The translations under genes were made by a program, and so were the position numbers. Under the pieces are notes generated by a model. The model was not told the DNA's origin. It was given only the letters and a program-made list of their open reading frames with translations, and did no database searches. DNA of 60,437 bases from CBDATB01 sp965199745 (GTDB lineage Bacteria; Bacteroidota; Bacteroidia; Cytophagales; Flammeovirgaceae): NCBI GenBank assembly GCA_965199745.1, contig CBDATB010000001.1:1-60437 (forward strand), given 5' to 3'. Shown here one piece after another: positions 34,622 through 44,198 of this stretch (position 1 is its first letter; each line of letters starts with the position of its first letter).

Positions 34622-37156
34622 ATGGACGCTAAATTTTCAGAAAGACTCAAGGAAGTAATATCGCTGAGCAGGGAAGAAGCAAAACGCCTAGGACACGATT
34701 ATTTGGGCGTAGAACACATACTTCTGGGTATCATTAGAGAAGGAGAAGGTCTCGCCGTCAGCTTGCTCAAACAATTGAAGCTAAATTTCAAAGAAGTGAT
34801 ACGTGTTATTGAAGAAGTAACCAAAAACACTTCCAACCACTTTATTAAGAATTTAGCAAGTATCCCTCTGACAAAACAGTCGGAAAAAGTACTTAAAATT
34901 ACTTACCTTGAAGCAAGAACATTTAAATCTCCGCTCATCGGCACCGAACATTTGTTACTTTCTATTCTCAGAGATGAAGACAATCTCGCCACACAAATAC
35001 TCAATAAGTTTAGCATAGACTATAAAGCAGTTAGAGATATATTGAACGAAACAGAGGGATTTGTTGCAGCCTCTGATATGGATGAAGGAGAAGAAGACCC
35101 AGCTGCTAAAATGTTTAGCGGTAGTGGCATGTCAGGTAGCAGAGAAAAATCGCGATCAGCAGAAAAATCTAAAACGCCCGTGTTAGATAACTTTGGCGGA
35201 GACTTAACAAAAATTGCCGAGCAGGGAAAGTTCGACCCGATTGTAGGGCGTGAAAAAGAAATTGAACGCGTGGCGCAAATACTAAGCCGTCGCAAGAAAA
35301 ATAACCCAATCCTTATTGGTGAGCCGGGCGTAGGGAAAACAGCTATCGCAGAGGGTCTGGCACTTAGAATCGTTCAGAAAAAAGTCTCTCGCGTATTATT
35401 CGGTAAGCGAGTTGTCACTTTAGACTTGGCTTCTCTGGTAGCAGGTACCAAATATCGCGGTCAGTTTGAAGAGCGCATGAAAGCAGTAATGAACGAATTA
35501 GAAAAAGCCAAAGATGTCATTCTCTTCATAGATGAGATACACACTATCGTAGGAGCGGGAGGAGCATCTGGCTCTTTAGATGCTTCTAATATTTTTAAAC
35601 CAGCCCTTGCCAGAGGAGACATTCAATGCATTGGAGCAACTACTTTGGATGAGTATCGTCAATATATAGAAAAAGACGGTGCTTTGGCTAGAAGGTTTCA
35701 GATGGTGATGATTGATGCTACTTCTGTAGAAGAGACCGTTGAGATACTCAACAATATTAAAAATAAATACGAGGAGCACCACCATGTAAAATACGACAAT
35801 GAAGCTATCAAGGCTTGTGTTCATCTTTCCGACAGGTATATCAGCGATCGTTTCCTTCCAGATAAGGCTATTGATGTACTCGACGAAGCAGGCGCACGTG
35901 TACATATTAATAACATCCATGTACCCGATCATATTTTGAAGTTGGAAGAACAGATTGAGTACATAAAAAATGAGAAGAATCAGGTAGTGAAACGCCAGAA
36001 ATATGAAGAGGCAGCCAAACTCAGAGACAAGGAAAAAAAATTACTCTCACAATTGGGGGTAGCTCAAGAGCAATGGGAGGAGGAAACCAGCAAAAACACA
36101 CACCCTGTTAACGAACAAAATATTACTGAGGTTATCGCTATGGTTACCGGCGTCCCAGTAAATAAGCTGGCACAAAAAGAAAGCGAAAAGTTGGTAGCTA
36201 TGGATAAAGAACTATGCGAAAAGATTATTGGTCAGGACGAGGCTATTAGAAAGCTCACTAAAGCTATTCAGCGTACTCGAGTAGGTTTGAAGGATCCCGG
36301 AAAACCCATTGGTAGTTTTATCTTTTTAGGTCCGACAGGTGTTGGTAAGACCGAGCTGGCAAAAGTATTGACCGGCTTCCTGTTCGACAAAGAAGACTCA
36401 CTGGTCAGGATAGATATGAGCGAATATATGGAAAAATTTTCTCTATCAAGGTTGGTAGGAGCACCTCCCGGTTACGTAGGCTACGAAGAGGGCGGTCAAC
36501 TGACCGAAAAAGTTAGAAGAAAGCCTTACAGTGTAATTTTACTGGATGAAATAGAAAAGGCACATCCCGATGTATTCAACATCCTCTTGCAAGTGATGGA
36601 TGATGGCTTACTGACAGATAGCTTGGGTAGAAGGGTAGATTTTAGAAATACCATTATCATTATGACTTCTAACATCGGTGTGAAAGAGTTGAAAGATTTC
36701 GGTAGTGGTATAGGTTTTTCTTCTCAAGTCAACAAAAAAAGCCAAAATGACTTGATAAAAACTACTATTCAGAGTGCATTGAAAAACGCTTTTTCTCCAG
36801 AATTCCTCAACAGACTAGACGATGTTATCGTCTTTAATGCCTTGGAAAGAGGGCATATCCATCAAATTATAGATATTTCACTGGGTAAATTGCTTACTAG
36901 AATTGAGAATATAGGCTATACTATTCAACTGACACTAGCAGCAAAGGACTTCATTGCTGAAAAGGGCTACGATCCACAATACGGTGTTCGTCCGCTCAAC
37001 CGGGCAATTCAAAAATACCTTGAGGATGCCTTGGCAGAGGAATTACTGAAAAATGAAGGAGAAGAAGGTGATATCTTTTTGGCCGACCACCGGAAAGGAG
37101 ACAAAGAGTTAGTTATTCGTCTGAAAAAGAAAACGGAGGCAGAGAAAGCAAAATAG
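34622..37156 (+). CDS. clpC: ATP-dependent Clp protease ATPase subunit ClpC
   Basis: 844 aa. N-terminal double Clp-N repeats (residues ~1-145: LSREEAKRLGHDYLGVEHIL), AAA1 with Walker A GEPGVGKTA near 233 and Walker B VILFIDEIH near 299, a UVR-like coiled middle region (RQKYEEAAKLRDKEKKLL, ~455-475), AAA2 with GPTGVGKTE near 570 and VILLDEIEKAHPDVFN, and a ClpB-type D2 small domain. It unfolds substrates for ClpP. Stops with TAG, which shows that amber is a real terminator in this genome. No promoter could be placed with confidence; TATCTTAG at 34476-34483 is one mismatch from the -7 consensus. Confidence 0.96.
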   Translation: MDAKFSERLKEVISLSREEAKRLGHDYLGVEHILLGIIREGEGLAVSLLKQLKLNFKEVIRVIEEVTKNTSNHFIKNLASIPLTKQSEKVLKITYLEARTFKSPLIGTEHLLLSILRDEDNLATQILNKFSIDYKAVRDILNETEGFVAASDMDEGEEDPAAKMFSGSGMSGSREKSRSAEKSKTPVLDNFGGDLTKIAEQGKFDPIVGREKEIERVAQILSRRKKNNPILIGEPGVGKTAIAEGLALRIVQKKVSRVLFGKRVVTLDLASLVAGTKYRGQFEERMKAVMNELEKAKDVILFIDEIHTIVGAGGASGSLDASNIFKPALARGDIQCIGATTLDEYRQYIEKDGALARRFQMVMIDATSVEETVEILNNIKNKYEEHHHVKYDNEAIKACVHLSDRYISDRFLPDKAIDVLDEAGARVHINNIHVPDHILKLEEQIEYIKNEKNQVVKRQKYEEAAKLRDKEKKLLSQLGVAQEQWEEETSKNTHPVNEQNITEVIAMVTGVPVNKLAQKESEKLVAMDKELCEKIIGQDEAIRKLTKAIQRTRVGLKDPGKPIGSFIFLGPTGVGKTELAKVLTGFLFDKEDSLVRIDMSEYMEKFSLSRLVGAPPGYVGYEEGGQLTEKVRRKPYSVILLDEIEKAHPDVFNILLQVMDDGLLTDSLGRRVDFRNTIIIMTSNIGVKELKDFGSGIGFSSQVNKKSQNDLIKTTIQSALKNAFSPEFLNRLDDVIVFNALERGHIHQIIDISLGKLLTRIENIGYTIQLTLAAKDFIAEKGYDPQYGVRPLNRAIQKYLEDALAEELLKNEGEEGDIFLADHRKGDKELVIRLKKKTEAEKAK

Positions 37157-37249
37157 CAGAATAGTGCTGCCGACACCAAAGAAAAATTGGGCTGATCGCT
37201 GATCATGAAACGTTTGTATCGCTTTCTTTGCTAGGAGAAGTATGTTGGA

Positions 37250-39514
37250 TTAGGTGTTTTCTGCCTTAATCTTATTCAATGCAGAGCCTGCAAGAAACCA
37301 TTTTATTTGTGCTTCATTGTAGCTGTGATCCACTGGCACCTCGTCGCTACTGCCGTCAGCGTGGTTCAATCGAACAGCTAAAGATTTACCAAGGACGAAA
37401 TTTGACAGTCCGAGTATATCAACGTTATCATCTTCTCGCACCTTATCATAATCTGATTTGTTACCAAAAGTTAGTGCCAACATTCCTTGTTTCTTCAGGT
37501 TAGTTTCATGGATACGAGCAAAGGACTTTACAATAACTGCCCTTACTCCTAAATGGCGAGGCTCCATGGCAGCGTGTTCTCTGGAGGAACCCTCGCCGTA
37601 GTTTTCATCACCGAACACTACTGAACCTAAGCCAGCAGCTTTGTAGGCTCTGGCGGTGGTGGGTACCTCTCCGTACTCTCCGTTAAGTTGATTTTTAACG
37701 GTATTAGTTGCATCGTTGAAAAAATTAATAGCACCGATAAAGCAGTTGTTTGAAATGTTATCAAGGTGTCCGCGAAATCTTAACCAAGGGCCTGCCATAG
37801 AAATATGATCGGTCGTACATTTACCTTTGGCTTTAAGCAAAAGTTTTAGTCCAGTTAAATCAGTACCTTCCCATGCTTTAAAGCCTTCGAGCAGTTGTAA
37901 TCTTTCTGACTCAGGATCTACAGAAACTGCAATGTTTGAGCCATCCACTGCTGGTGCTTGGTATCCTCTGTCTTTAACGTCAAACCCTCGGTTAGGAAGT
38001 TCAATTCCTTTTGGTTCATCTAACATAACTTCTTTACCATCTTTGCTGGTGAGTTTATCTGTTAGCGGATTAAAAGTCAGATTGCCAGCGATAGCCATGG
38101 CAGTAACAACTTCTGGTGAAGCAACAAAAGAATGTGTGGCAGGATTGCCATCGTTACGTTTTGCAAAATTTCTATTGAAAGAAGTAATGATTGAGTTAGC
38201 TTTTTTTGGATCGTTAGTATGCCGCGCCCATTGTCCGATACAAGGCCCGCAAGCATTAGCTAACACAACCCCTCCCATTTTGTTGAAAGTGTCGAGTAAG
38301 CCGTCTCTTTCTGCAGTAAAAAGCACCATTTCGGAACCCGGAGTAATGGTAAATTCCGAGTTTACTTTCAGGTTTTTCTCTACTGCTTGTGCTGCTACAG
38401 AAGCGGCTCTGGTCAGGTCTTCATAAGAAGAATTAGTACAAGAACCAATCAGGCCTACTTCCAGCTTTTGTGGATAGTTATTTTCTTTGACAGCCTCAGC
38501 AAATTTTGATATAGGCCAAGCTAAATCAGGCGTATAGGGTCCGTTGATATACGGTTCTAATTCCGAAAGATTTATTTCTATTAACTGGTCATAATATTTT
38601 TCTGGAGTCTTGTACACCTCTTTGTCTGAACGCAAGTTTTCTCTATTGGCTTCTGCTGAATCGGCAATATCTTGCCTAGCGGTGGCTATCAAATATTCTT
38701 TCATTTTATTGCCATAAGCAAACAGTGAGGTAGTAGCACCAATTTCTGCACCCATGTTACAAATAGTTCCTTTACTTGTGCAAGATAGCCCGTCTGCGCC
38801 ATCACCGAAATATTCTACAATACAACCCGTACCACCTTTTACTGTTAGGATACCGGCAACTTTCAGGATCACGTCTTTTGCCGAAGCCCAACCGCTTAGT
38901 TTTCCGGTTAAGTGTATCCCAATTAGTTTGGGGAATTTCAACTCCCACGGCATACCTGCCATGACATCAACAGCGTCTGCCCCACCAACGCCGATAGCTA
39001 TCATACCCAGACCGCCTGCATTGGGCGTGTGTGAGTCAGTACCGATCATCATAGCTCCAGGAAAGGCGTAATTTTCTAATACTACCTGATGAATAATACC
39101 GGCACCGGGTTTCCAGAAACCAAGCCCATATTTATTGGAGACTGAACTCAGAAAGTCATAAACCTCTTGGTTGACTTGGTTGGCTCTGCTCAAGTCTTTG
39201 GATGCACCGTTTTCGGCGAGTATTAGGTGGTCGCAGTGGACTGTAGAGGGTACGGCTACTTTTGTTTTACCTGCCTGCATAAATTGTAATAAAGCCATTT
39301 GTGCAGTGGCATCCTGTAAGGCTACTCTGTCGGGGGAAAAATTTACATAAGATTCGCCTCTTGTATAGCTTTGCATAGCTTTACCATCGTATAAGTGGGC
39401 GTAAAGAATTTTTTCTGCAAGGGTAAGCGGTCTACCCACTACTGCCCTGGCACTCGCTATCCTATCGCTCATCCGAGCGTAAACAGCTTTTATCATATCC
39501 GTATCGAAAGCCAT
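37250..39514 (-). CDS. acn: Aconitate hydratase (mitochondrial-type)
   Basis: 754 aa. Interconverts citrate and isocitrate in the TCA cycle. The iron-sulfur ligands are in IGSCTNSSYEDL (near residue 357) and ANACGPCIGQW (near 420). Other signatures: VPSTVHCDHLILAENG, GAMMIGTDSHTPNAGGLGMI, the swivelling-domain GDENYGEGSSREHAAMEPRH split, and TTDHISMAGPWLRFRGH. It is convergent with clpC. A CAAAACTA (TAGTTTTG on the minus strand) at 39562-39569 may be its -7 box. Confidence 0.96.
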   Translation of the reverse strand: MAFDTDMIKAVYARMSDRIASARAVVGRPLTLAEKILYAHLYDGKAMQSYTRGESYVNFSPDRVALQDATAQMALLQFMQAGKTKVAVPSTVHCDHLILAENGASKDLSRANQVNQEVYDFLSSVSNKYGLGFWKPGAGIIHQVVLENYAFPGAMMIGTDSHTPNAGGLGMIAIGVGGADAVDVMAGMPWELKFPKLIGIHLTGKLSGWASAKDVILKVAGILTVKGGTGCIVEYFGDGADGLSCTSKGTICNMGAEIGATTSLFAYGNKMKEYLIATARQDIADSAEANRENLRSDKEVYKTPEKYYDQLIEINLSELEPYINGPYTPDLAWPISKFAEAVKENNYPQKLEVGLIGSCTNSSYEDLTRAASVAAQAVEKNLKVNSEFTITPGSEMVLFTAERDGLLDTFNKMGGVVLANACGPCIGQWARHTNDPKKANSIITSFNRNFAKRNDGNPATHSFVASPEVVTAMAIAGNLTFNPLTDKLTSKDGKEVMLDEPKGIELPNRGFDVKDRGYQAPAVDGSNIAVSVDPESERLQLLEGFKAWEGTDLTGLKLLLKAKGKCTTDHISMAGPWLRFRGHLDNISNNCFIGAINFFNDATNTVKNQLNGEYGEVPTTARAYKAAGLGSVVFGDENYGEGSSREHAAMEPRHLGVRAVIVKSFARIHETNLKKQGMLALTFGNKSDYDKVREDDNVDILGLSNFVLGKSLAVRLNHADGSSDEVPVDHSYNEAQIKWFLAGSALNKIKAENT

Positions 39515-39561
39515 AAAAAATTACTGGTTTGAACATGAAAATATATTTTCAAATAGTTGAG

Positions 39562-39569
39562 CAAAACTA
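39562..39569 (-). promoter_or_regulatory. Candidate -7 box for the aconitase gene
   Basis: Minus-strand TAGTTTTG (plus CAAAACTA) matches TAnnTTTG, ~48 bp upstream of the aconitase ATG. A TTTA at ~39587-39590 occupies the -33 position but differs from TTTG by one base. Confidence 0.35.
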
Positions 39570-39676
39570 AATAATTTCACTGAAGATAAAAACATAGCAA
39601 ACCGAAATTTATGTAATCAAGCATAGAACCCATCTATCATTTGGGCGTGGGTGGCATGTAAGCGGCAAAATTTTTA

Positions 39677-40657
39677 TTATTTTTTTATCAATACTTGCAT
39701 ATCTTTGCTCCAATATAACCCGACAAGCGCAGGAATAAACAAGTTACATAGCCACATAAGCAAAGTACCGCAGAGGATTACTATTGAATTGTTGGCATAA
39801 GTGGAGAGAAAGTAAAGTGCTGCCGATTCTCTGATACCCAAACTACCCAAAAAGCTCAAATGTGGAATAGCCGATTTAGTCAAAAAAATTAATGTTATAG
39901 CAGATAAAAGTGTTGTGTTAGGAATTTCTAAATAAAAGATTTTAAATACAAACCAAAATTGTATTATAAAGATAGTGTAGCGTGCGAAAGAGTAGGCAAT
40001 TATTTGCAGTCGGCTTTTTGCAGAGTAGGTGCTGATGACTTGAATGTAGGGATACCATTTGTTATTTTTCTTTAATAAAACACTAAAAAACGGTATGTAA
40101 TAAATAAGGGCTATAGCAGTAATGTTCACTACACAAAGACACAATACAAAAAACATGTAATATTTTTCTACGGCAATATATTGCTTTTGAAACCAATACA
40201 ATAAACCGGCGAAACCTCCTGCATAAGTGAAGTAACTTTGCACCAAACTGCTATATAGGGCAGCTCCCAATACTTTGTAACGCACTTTGCTCTTGAGCTG
40301 CCACATTCTTCCCAAATAATTGGCTATGGTATGGAAGGTAAAAAATGAAAGCGACAGACCAAACAACACGCTGCGCAATGCGTGAGTGAAATTAGTTTTC
40401 TCTATCAGGCGAGTCAGTATGTGCCATTTCATAGCTTCAAGTATCCAATGGCATGCCGTTAGTATCAATAAGCTGATGATAAGGCAAAAGCTAAGAGGTG
40501 TAAGTGTACTTTTAATTAAATTGAGAAAATCTCCCACTAGGTATGCTTGTGCTGCAATTTGTTTTATAATAAACCAGCAGGCAAGCAGCATAATACTAAT
40601 TTTTAATACCTGACCTATCCAAGATTTACTGTATATTTTATTAACTTTGACTATCAA
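39677..40657 (-). CDS. Lysylphosphatidylglycerol-synthase-TM / UPF0104-like integral membrane protein
   Basis: 326 aa with eight or more membrane segments (e.g. ISIMLLACWFIIKQIAAQAY, LSFCLIISLLILTACHWILE, LIFLTKSAIPHLSFLGSLGI). The pattern EAMKWHILTRLI near the first third and SFLGSLGIRESAALYF in the last third fit the LPG-synthase transmembrane (flippase-like) family. Start is TTG at 40657; the first ATG is 22 codons further in and would remove the first membrane segment. The start falls inside a 10-bp tandem duplication shared with the ruvC upstream region. Function unassigned; family members move lipids or glycans. Confidence 0.72.
   Translation of the reverse strand: MIVKVNKIYSKSWIGQVLKISIMLLACWFIIKQIAAQAYLVGDFLNLIKSTLTPLSFCLIISLLILTACHWILEAMKWHILTRLIEKTNFTHALRSVLFGLSLSFFTFHTIANYLGRMWQLKSKVRYKVLGAALYSSLVQSYFTYAGGFAGLLYWFQKQYIAVEKYYMFFVLCLCVVNITAIALIYYIPFFSVLLKKNNKWYPYIQVISTYSAKSRLQIIAYSFARYTIFIIQFWFVFKIFYLEIPNTTLLSAITLIFLTKSAIPHLSFLGSLGIRESAALYFLSTYANNSIVILCGTLLMWLCNLFIPALVGLYWSKDMQVLIKK
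40642..40649 (+). promoter_or_regulatory. Candidate -7 box for ruvC
   Basis: TAACTTTG at 40642-40649 matches TAnnTTTG and lies 34 bp upstream of the ruvC ATG. It overlaps the first codons of the divergent membrane protein gene. No clear -33 TTTG is present. Confidence 0.4.
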
Positions 40658-40670
40658 GTTCTATCAAGTT
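40651..40670. repeat. Exact tandem duplication of a 10-bp unit
   Basis: CTATCAAGTT occurs twice back to back (40651-40660 and 40661-40670) between the divergent membrane-protein and ruvC genes. The membrane protein's TTG start is read from the first copy on the minus strand; the second copy carries another TTG that is out of frame. Confidence 0.8.
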
Positions 40671-40683
40671 TTTCCCTTAATGT

Positions 40684-41247
40684 ATGCAAACAAACAAAGG
40701 CAATAAAGAAAAGGTCATTTTAGGAGTAGATCCTGGTACAACTGTAATGGGCTATGGCATTTTGTTGGTTCAAGGTAAAAAACCGCAGATTTTGCAATAT
40801 GGTGTTGTTCATTTGAGTAAGTATCAAACCCATGCGCATAAATTAAAAAAAATATACAAACGTATCTTGCAGTTAGTTCAAGAGTACCATCCTGACGAAA
40901 TAGCTTTGGAAGCACCTTTTTATGGTAAAAATATACAATCTATGCTTAAACTAGGCAGAGCGCAAGGTGTTGCAATGACCGTAGCACTTTCGAAAGATAT
41001 ACCGATTGTGGAATATGCACCTAAAAAAATAAAACATGCCATAACAGGCAACGGTAATGCTTCAAAGGAGCAAGTAGCTAAAATGCTCATGACCTTATTA
41101 GATTTTAAAGCCGCCCCGAACAATTTACTCGACGCAACCGATGCGCTAGGCGTTGCTTTATGCCATTTTTACTTGCAGGGCAATGTAGGTAGAAAGTCAA
41201 AATCCTGGAATTGTTTTATTTCAGAAAACCCTAGTCGGGTGCGTTAA
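40684..41247 (+). CDS. ruvC: Holliday junction endonuclease RuvC
   Basis: 187 aa. RNase-H-fold resolvase. The catalytic acids are Asp16 in ILGVDPGTT, Glu near 76 in IALEAPFYGKN and the Asp pair in LLDATDALGVALCH near 150. The KHAITGNGNASKEQVAKML basic segment binds DNA. Works with RuvAB. The C-terminal ~25 residues (GRKSKSWNCFISENPSRVR) extend slightly past the usual end. Confidence 0.96.
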   Translation: MQTNKGNKEKVILGVDPGTTVMGYGILLVQGKKPQILQYGVVHLSKYQTHAHKLKKIYKRILQLVQEYHPDEIALEAPFYGKNIQSMLKLGRAQGVAMTVALSKDIPIVEYAPKKIKHAITGNGNASKEQVAKMLMTLLDFKAAPNNLLDATDALGVALCHFYLQGNVGRKSKSWNCFISENPSRVR

Positions 41248-41354
41248 TCTTTGTTTTCCACCGAATGAAAAAACTATCTCCGAGCTTATAGAATGAGGCG
41301 TAACCAACAAAGTTTCCTGCGTCCTGGCAGTTCACATAATTCCTTAAATGAACC

Positions 41355-41386
41355 CTTGTTTCCAACTTTCTAAACTGCTAACTTTG
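41355..41386 (+). promoter_or_regulatory. Promoter of the dihydrolipoyl acyltransferase gene
   Basis: A CTTG at 41355-41358 (-33 TTTG-like) and TAACTTTG at 41379-41386 (-7) are separated by 20 bp, matching the Bacteroidota housekeeping promoter. Expected transcription start is ~6 bp on, placing the ATG at 41426 in a ~34-nt leader and supporting that start over the longer frame from 41348. Confidence 0.6.
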
Positions 41387-41425
41387 TATTTCTCCTTAAA
41401 CATTAAAAAAAAAATATATAAAACT

Positions 41426-43027
41426 ATGGCTGAAGTAATCAGAATGCCCAAAATGAGCGATACCATGGAAGAGGGGGTCATCTCTTCTTGGTTGGTAAAA
41501 GTAGGTGATACTGTTGCATCGGGTGATGTGCTTGCAGAAGTAGAAACTGACAAAGCAACAATGGAACTAGAAAACTACGAAGATGGTGTTATTTTATACT
41601 TAGCCATTGCTGAAAAAGCCGCTGTACCCATAGACAGTATCATTGCCATTATCGGCGAAAATGGAGAAGATTTTGAACATCTGCTAAGCTCAGGAGCTGA
41701 GCCAGATGGCAGTGCGCAAGCACCCGAAAAACCCGAAGTAAAATTATCGACACCCACCGCTGCTATCGACACCTCAGCCATTGCAGCAACTGTTATCAAA
41801 ATGCCCAAAATGAGTGACACGATGGAAGAGGGGGTCATTTCCTCTTGGTTGGTAAAAGTAGGCGATACTGTCTCATCGGGAGATATACTGGCAGAAGTGG
41901 AAACTGATAAGGCAACGATGGAATTAGAAAGCTATGAAGATGGTACTATACTGTATCTGGCAGTAGAACCTGGAGGTGCCGTACCCATCAATAGCGTGAT
42001 TGCTATTGTTGGCGACCCCGCAACTGATTATCAGCCTCTACTAGAGCGAGAAATACAAATTAACCAACAACCCGCTGCCGCACCGCCGGTATCCGCCCCC
42101 GAAACAACTAGCCCAGCACCAACAACGGAAAATAAAAAACAAATAACAGTCCCAGAAAATAACGATTCAAGTAGAATTAAAATCTCCCCACTAGCAAGAA
42201 AATTAGCCAGCGAAAAAGGTTATGATATTGACACTATCAAAGGAACGGGTGAAAATGGCAGAATTGTGAAAAGAGATATAGAAGCACACATACCACAACC
42301 AATACAGCAACAAGCACCCGTACAAATACCGAAACTCCTTGCAGAAGAAAGTTTTACGGAAGAACCAATTTCGCAAATGCGAAAAACTATTGCCAAAAGA
42401 CTCTCAGAAAGCAAGTTCACAGCACCACATTTTTACTTGACCATGAAAATTGACATGGATAAAAGCATTGAGGCGAGGAAGAGCATGAATGAAATTTCAA
42501 CCATTAAAATTTCTTTCAACGACATTGTGATTAGGGCAGTTGCCGCCGCTTTGCGGAAACACCCGAAAGTAAATGCAGCTTGGTTAGAGGATAAAGTTCA
42601 ATACGCACAGCATATCCACATCGGCGTGGCAGTTGCTGTTGATGAAGGCTTATTAGTACCCGTTGTGCGTTTCGCCGATAGTAAATCTCTTTCTGCTATT
42701 TCTAGCGAGGTAAAAGAACTGGGCAAAAAAGCCCGACAGAAAAAATTGCAACCATCCGAATGGGAGGGCAACACCTTTGTAGTTTCTAACTTGGGCATGT
42801 TTGGTGTAGAAGAATTTACTGCTATTATCAACCCCCCAAATGCTTGTATTTTGGCAGTAGGTGCTATCGAACAAGTACCAGTAGTAAGAGATGGAGAAAT
42901 CAAACCCGGAAATGTAATGAAGATAACGCTCTGTTGTGACCATCGCGTCGTTGATGGGGCTGTAGGTTCGGCTTTTTTACAAACTTTGAAAAGCTTGCTA
43001 GAAAACCCAGTAACAATTTTGGTTTAA
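41426..43027 (+). CDS. pdhC: Pyruvate dehydrogenase complex E2 (dihydrolipoyl acetyltransferase), two lipoyl domains
   Basis: 533 aa from ATG 41426. Two lipoyl domains (residues ~1-80 and ~120-205), each with the lipoyl-Lys motif ETDKATMELE, joined by an A/P-rich linker. A second linker precedes the peripheral-subunit-binding domain (ISPLARKLASEKGYDIDTI). The catalytic CAT domain ends with the active-site motif CDHRVVDGAVGSAF (His, Asp). It transfers acetyl groups to CoA. The E1 and E3 genes are not adjacent; the E1 fusion at 19.6-22 kb is a candidate partner only by chemistry. A branched-chain E2 is the alternative, but the two near-identical lipoyl domains fit PDH. Confidence 0.9.
   Translation: MAEVIRMPKMSDTMEEGVISSWLVKVGDTVASGDVLAEVETDKATMELENYEDGVILYLAIAEKAAVPIDSIIAIIGENGEDFEHLLSSGAEPDGSAQAPEKPEVKLSTPTAAIDTSAIAATVIKMPKMSDTMEEGVISSWLVKVGDTVSSGDILAEVETDKATMELESYEDGTILYLAVEPGGAVPINSVIAIVGDPATDYQPLLEREIQINQQPAAAPPVSAPETTSPAPTTENKKQITVPENNDSSRIKISPLARKLASEKGYDIDTIKGTGENGRIVKRDIEAHIPQPIQQQAPVQIPKLLAEESFTEEPISQMRKTIAKRLSESKFTAPHFYLTMKIDMDKSIEARKSMNEISTIKISFNDIVIRAVAAALRKHPKVNAAWLEDKVQYAQHIHIGVAVAVDEGLLVPVVRFADSKSLSAISSEVKELGKKARQKKLQPSEWEGNTFVVSNLGMFGVEEFTAIINPPNACILAVGAIEQVPVVRDGEIKPGNVMKITLCCDHRVVDGAVGSAFLQTLKSLLENPVTILV
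41444..41947 (+). repeat. Direct repeat: duplicated lipoyl-domain coding sequence
   Basis: Copies start at 41444 and 41801 (357-bp offset, exactly 119 codons). Over the first 147 bases I count about 19 differences (~87% identity), nearly all silent third-position changes, so the duplication is under purifying selection. Confidence 0.8.
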
Positions 43028-43084
43028 AGTATGTTTTTGTTTGCGTCAGAAAATTTTGAGCTTAAATTGTAACAACAAATAAAA

Positions 43085-44077
43085 ATGAAACTGGCAGTTG
43101 TAGGTGCTACAGGGCTTGTAGGCCGCGAGATATTGAAATTACTGGCAGAGCGTCAATTCCCATTTGACGAACTACTATTGGTAGCCTCGCATCGATCGAA
43201 AGGGAAAATCGTTGTTTACGAAGGCAGAAAATATACAATTATCAATATGGAAGATGCCATAGCCTTACGTCCTGATATTGCTATTTTTTCAGCAGGAGGC
43301 AATACTTCCTTACAATATGCTCCAGAGTTTGCTGTGGCAGAGACTGTAGTCATCGATAATTCTTCCGCCTGGAGAATGCACCCCGACTATCCTTTAGTAG
43401 TGCCGGAAATCAATGCACATTTACTCACAAAAAAGCATAAAATTATTGCCAATCCTAACTGCTCTACCATACAAATGGTAATGGTACTAGCACCTTTACA
43501 TGCCAAATATACTATTGAGCGCGTGGTAGTTTCTACCTATCAGTCTGTAACGGGTACGGGCAAGCAGGCAGTTGACCAAATGATGGACGAACGCAAAGGG
43601 GTGAAAGGTGAAATGGCTTATCCATACCAGATCGATCTGAATGTATTGCCCCACATAGATGTCTTTATGGAAAATGGCTATACCAAAGAAGAAATGAAGA
43701 TGGTAAACGAAACGAAGAAAATTTTAGGTGATGATACTGTCAAAGTAACCGCCACAACAGTGCGTATTCCTGTAATGGGCGGACATTCTGAATCGGTAAA
43801 TATTGCTTTTAAAAAAGATTTCGATCTAGCAGAACTTCGTAAAATACTCAATAATACTGAAGGCATTATCGTGAAAGATGATCCGGCAAAAATGGCTTAC
43901 CCTATGCCCATAGACGCATGCGGCAGAGACGAAGTATTTGTGGGCAGAATCCGCCGTGACGACACAAACCCCAATACCGTAAATATGTGGATTGTAGCCG
44001 ACAACCTCCGCAAAGGCGCAGCGACCAATGCAGTACAAATCGGAGAGTATTTGGTAGCAAATAGTTTAATTTCCTGA
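43085..44077 (+). CDS. asd: Aspartate-semialdehyde dehydrogenase
   Basis: 330 aa. Reduces beta-aspartyl phosphate to the semialdehyde for lysine/DAP, threonine and methionine. N-terminal NADP fold GATGLVGREILKLL, IDNSSAWRMHPDYPLVVPE, catalytic Cys in ANPNCSTIQM, substrate segment YQSVTGTGKQAVDQM, catalytic His in GGHSESVNI, and a C-terminal VADNLRKGAATNAVQIGEY. All as in the bacterial family, with normal length. It follows the E2 gene by 57 bp and may be in its transcript. Confidence 0.96.
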   Translation: MKLAVVGATGLVGREILKLLAERQFPFDELLLVASHRSKGKIVVYEGRKYTIINMEDAIALRPDIAIFSAGGNTSLQYAPEFAVAETVVIDNSSAWRMHPDYPLVVPEINAHLLTKKHKIIANPNCSTIQMVMVLAPLHAKYTIERVVVSTYQSVTGTGKQAVDQMMDERKGVKGEMAYPYQIDLNVLPHIDVFMENGYTKEEMKMVNETKKILGDDTVKVTATTVRIPVMGGHSESVNIAFKKDFDLAELRKILNNTEGIIVKDDPAKMAYPMPIDACGRDEVFVGRIRRDDTNPNTVNMWIVADNLRKGAATNAVQIGEYLVANSLIS

Positions 44078-44094
44078 GCAACGATAAGCACGAT

Positions 44095-44157
44095 ACAACT
44101 TTTTTTTAAGCCACTCCTTGGTCACTGTCTTAAACAGTCGGGCGTTTTAAAAGTTGT
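44095..44157. terminator. Nested inverted repeat between convergent asd and gldA
   Basis: ACAACTTTT (44095-44103) pairs with AAAAGTTGT (44149-44157), and inside this ACTGT (44124-44128) pairs with ACAGT (44134-44138). The symmetric arms end in runs of T and A, so it could terminate transcription from both sides. Confidence 0.4.
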
Positions 44158-44198
44158 CAGATTAAGTTCTAGCTATTACAGCCTAAATTAAAATCACC

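Noticed and set aside
37827..38426. Long plus-strand frame antisense to aconitase
   Set aside because: It is a Ser-rich shadow opposite strongly conserved aconitase coding sequence.
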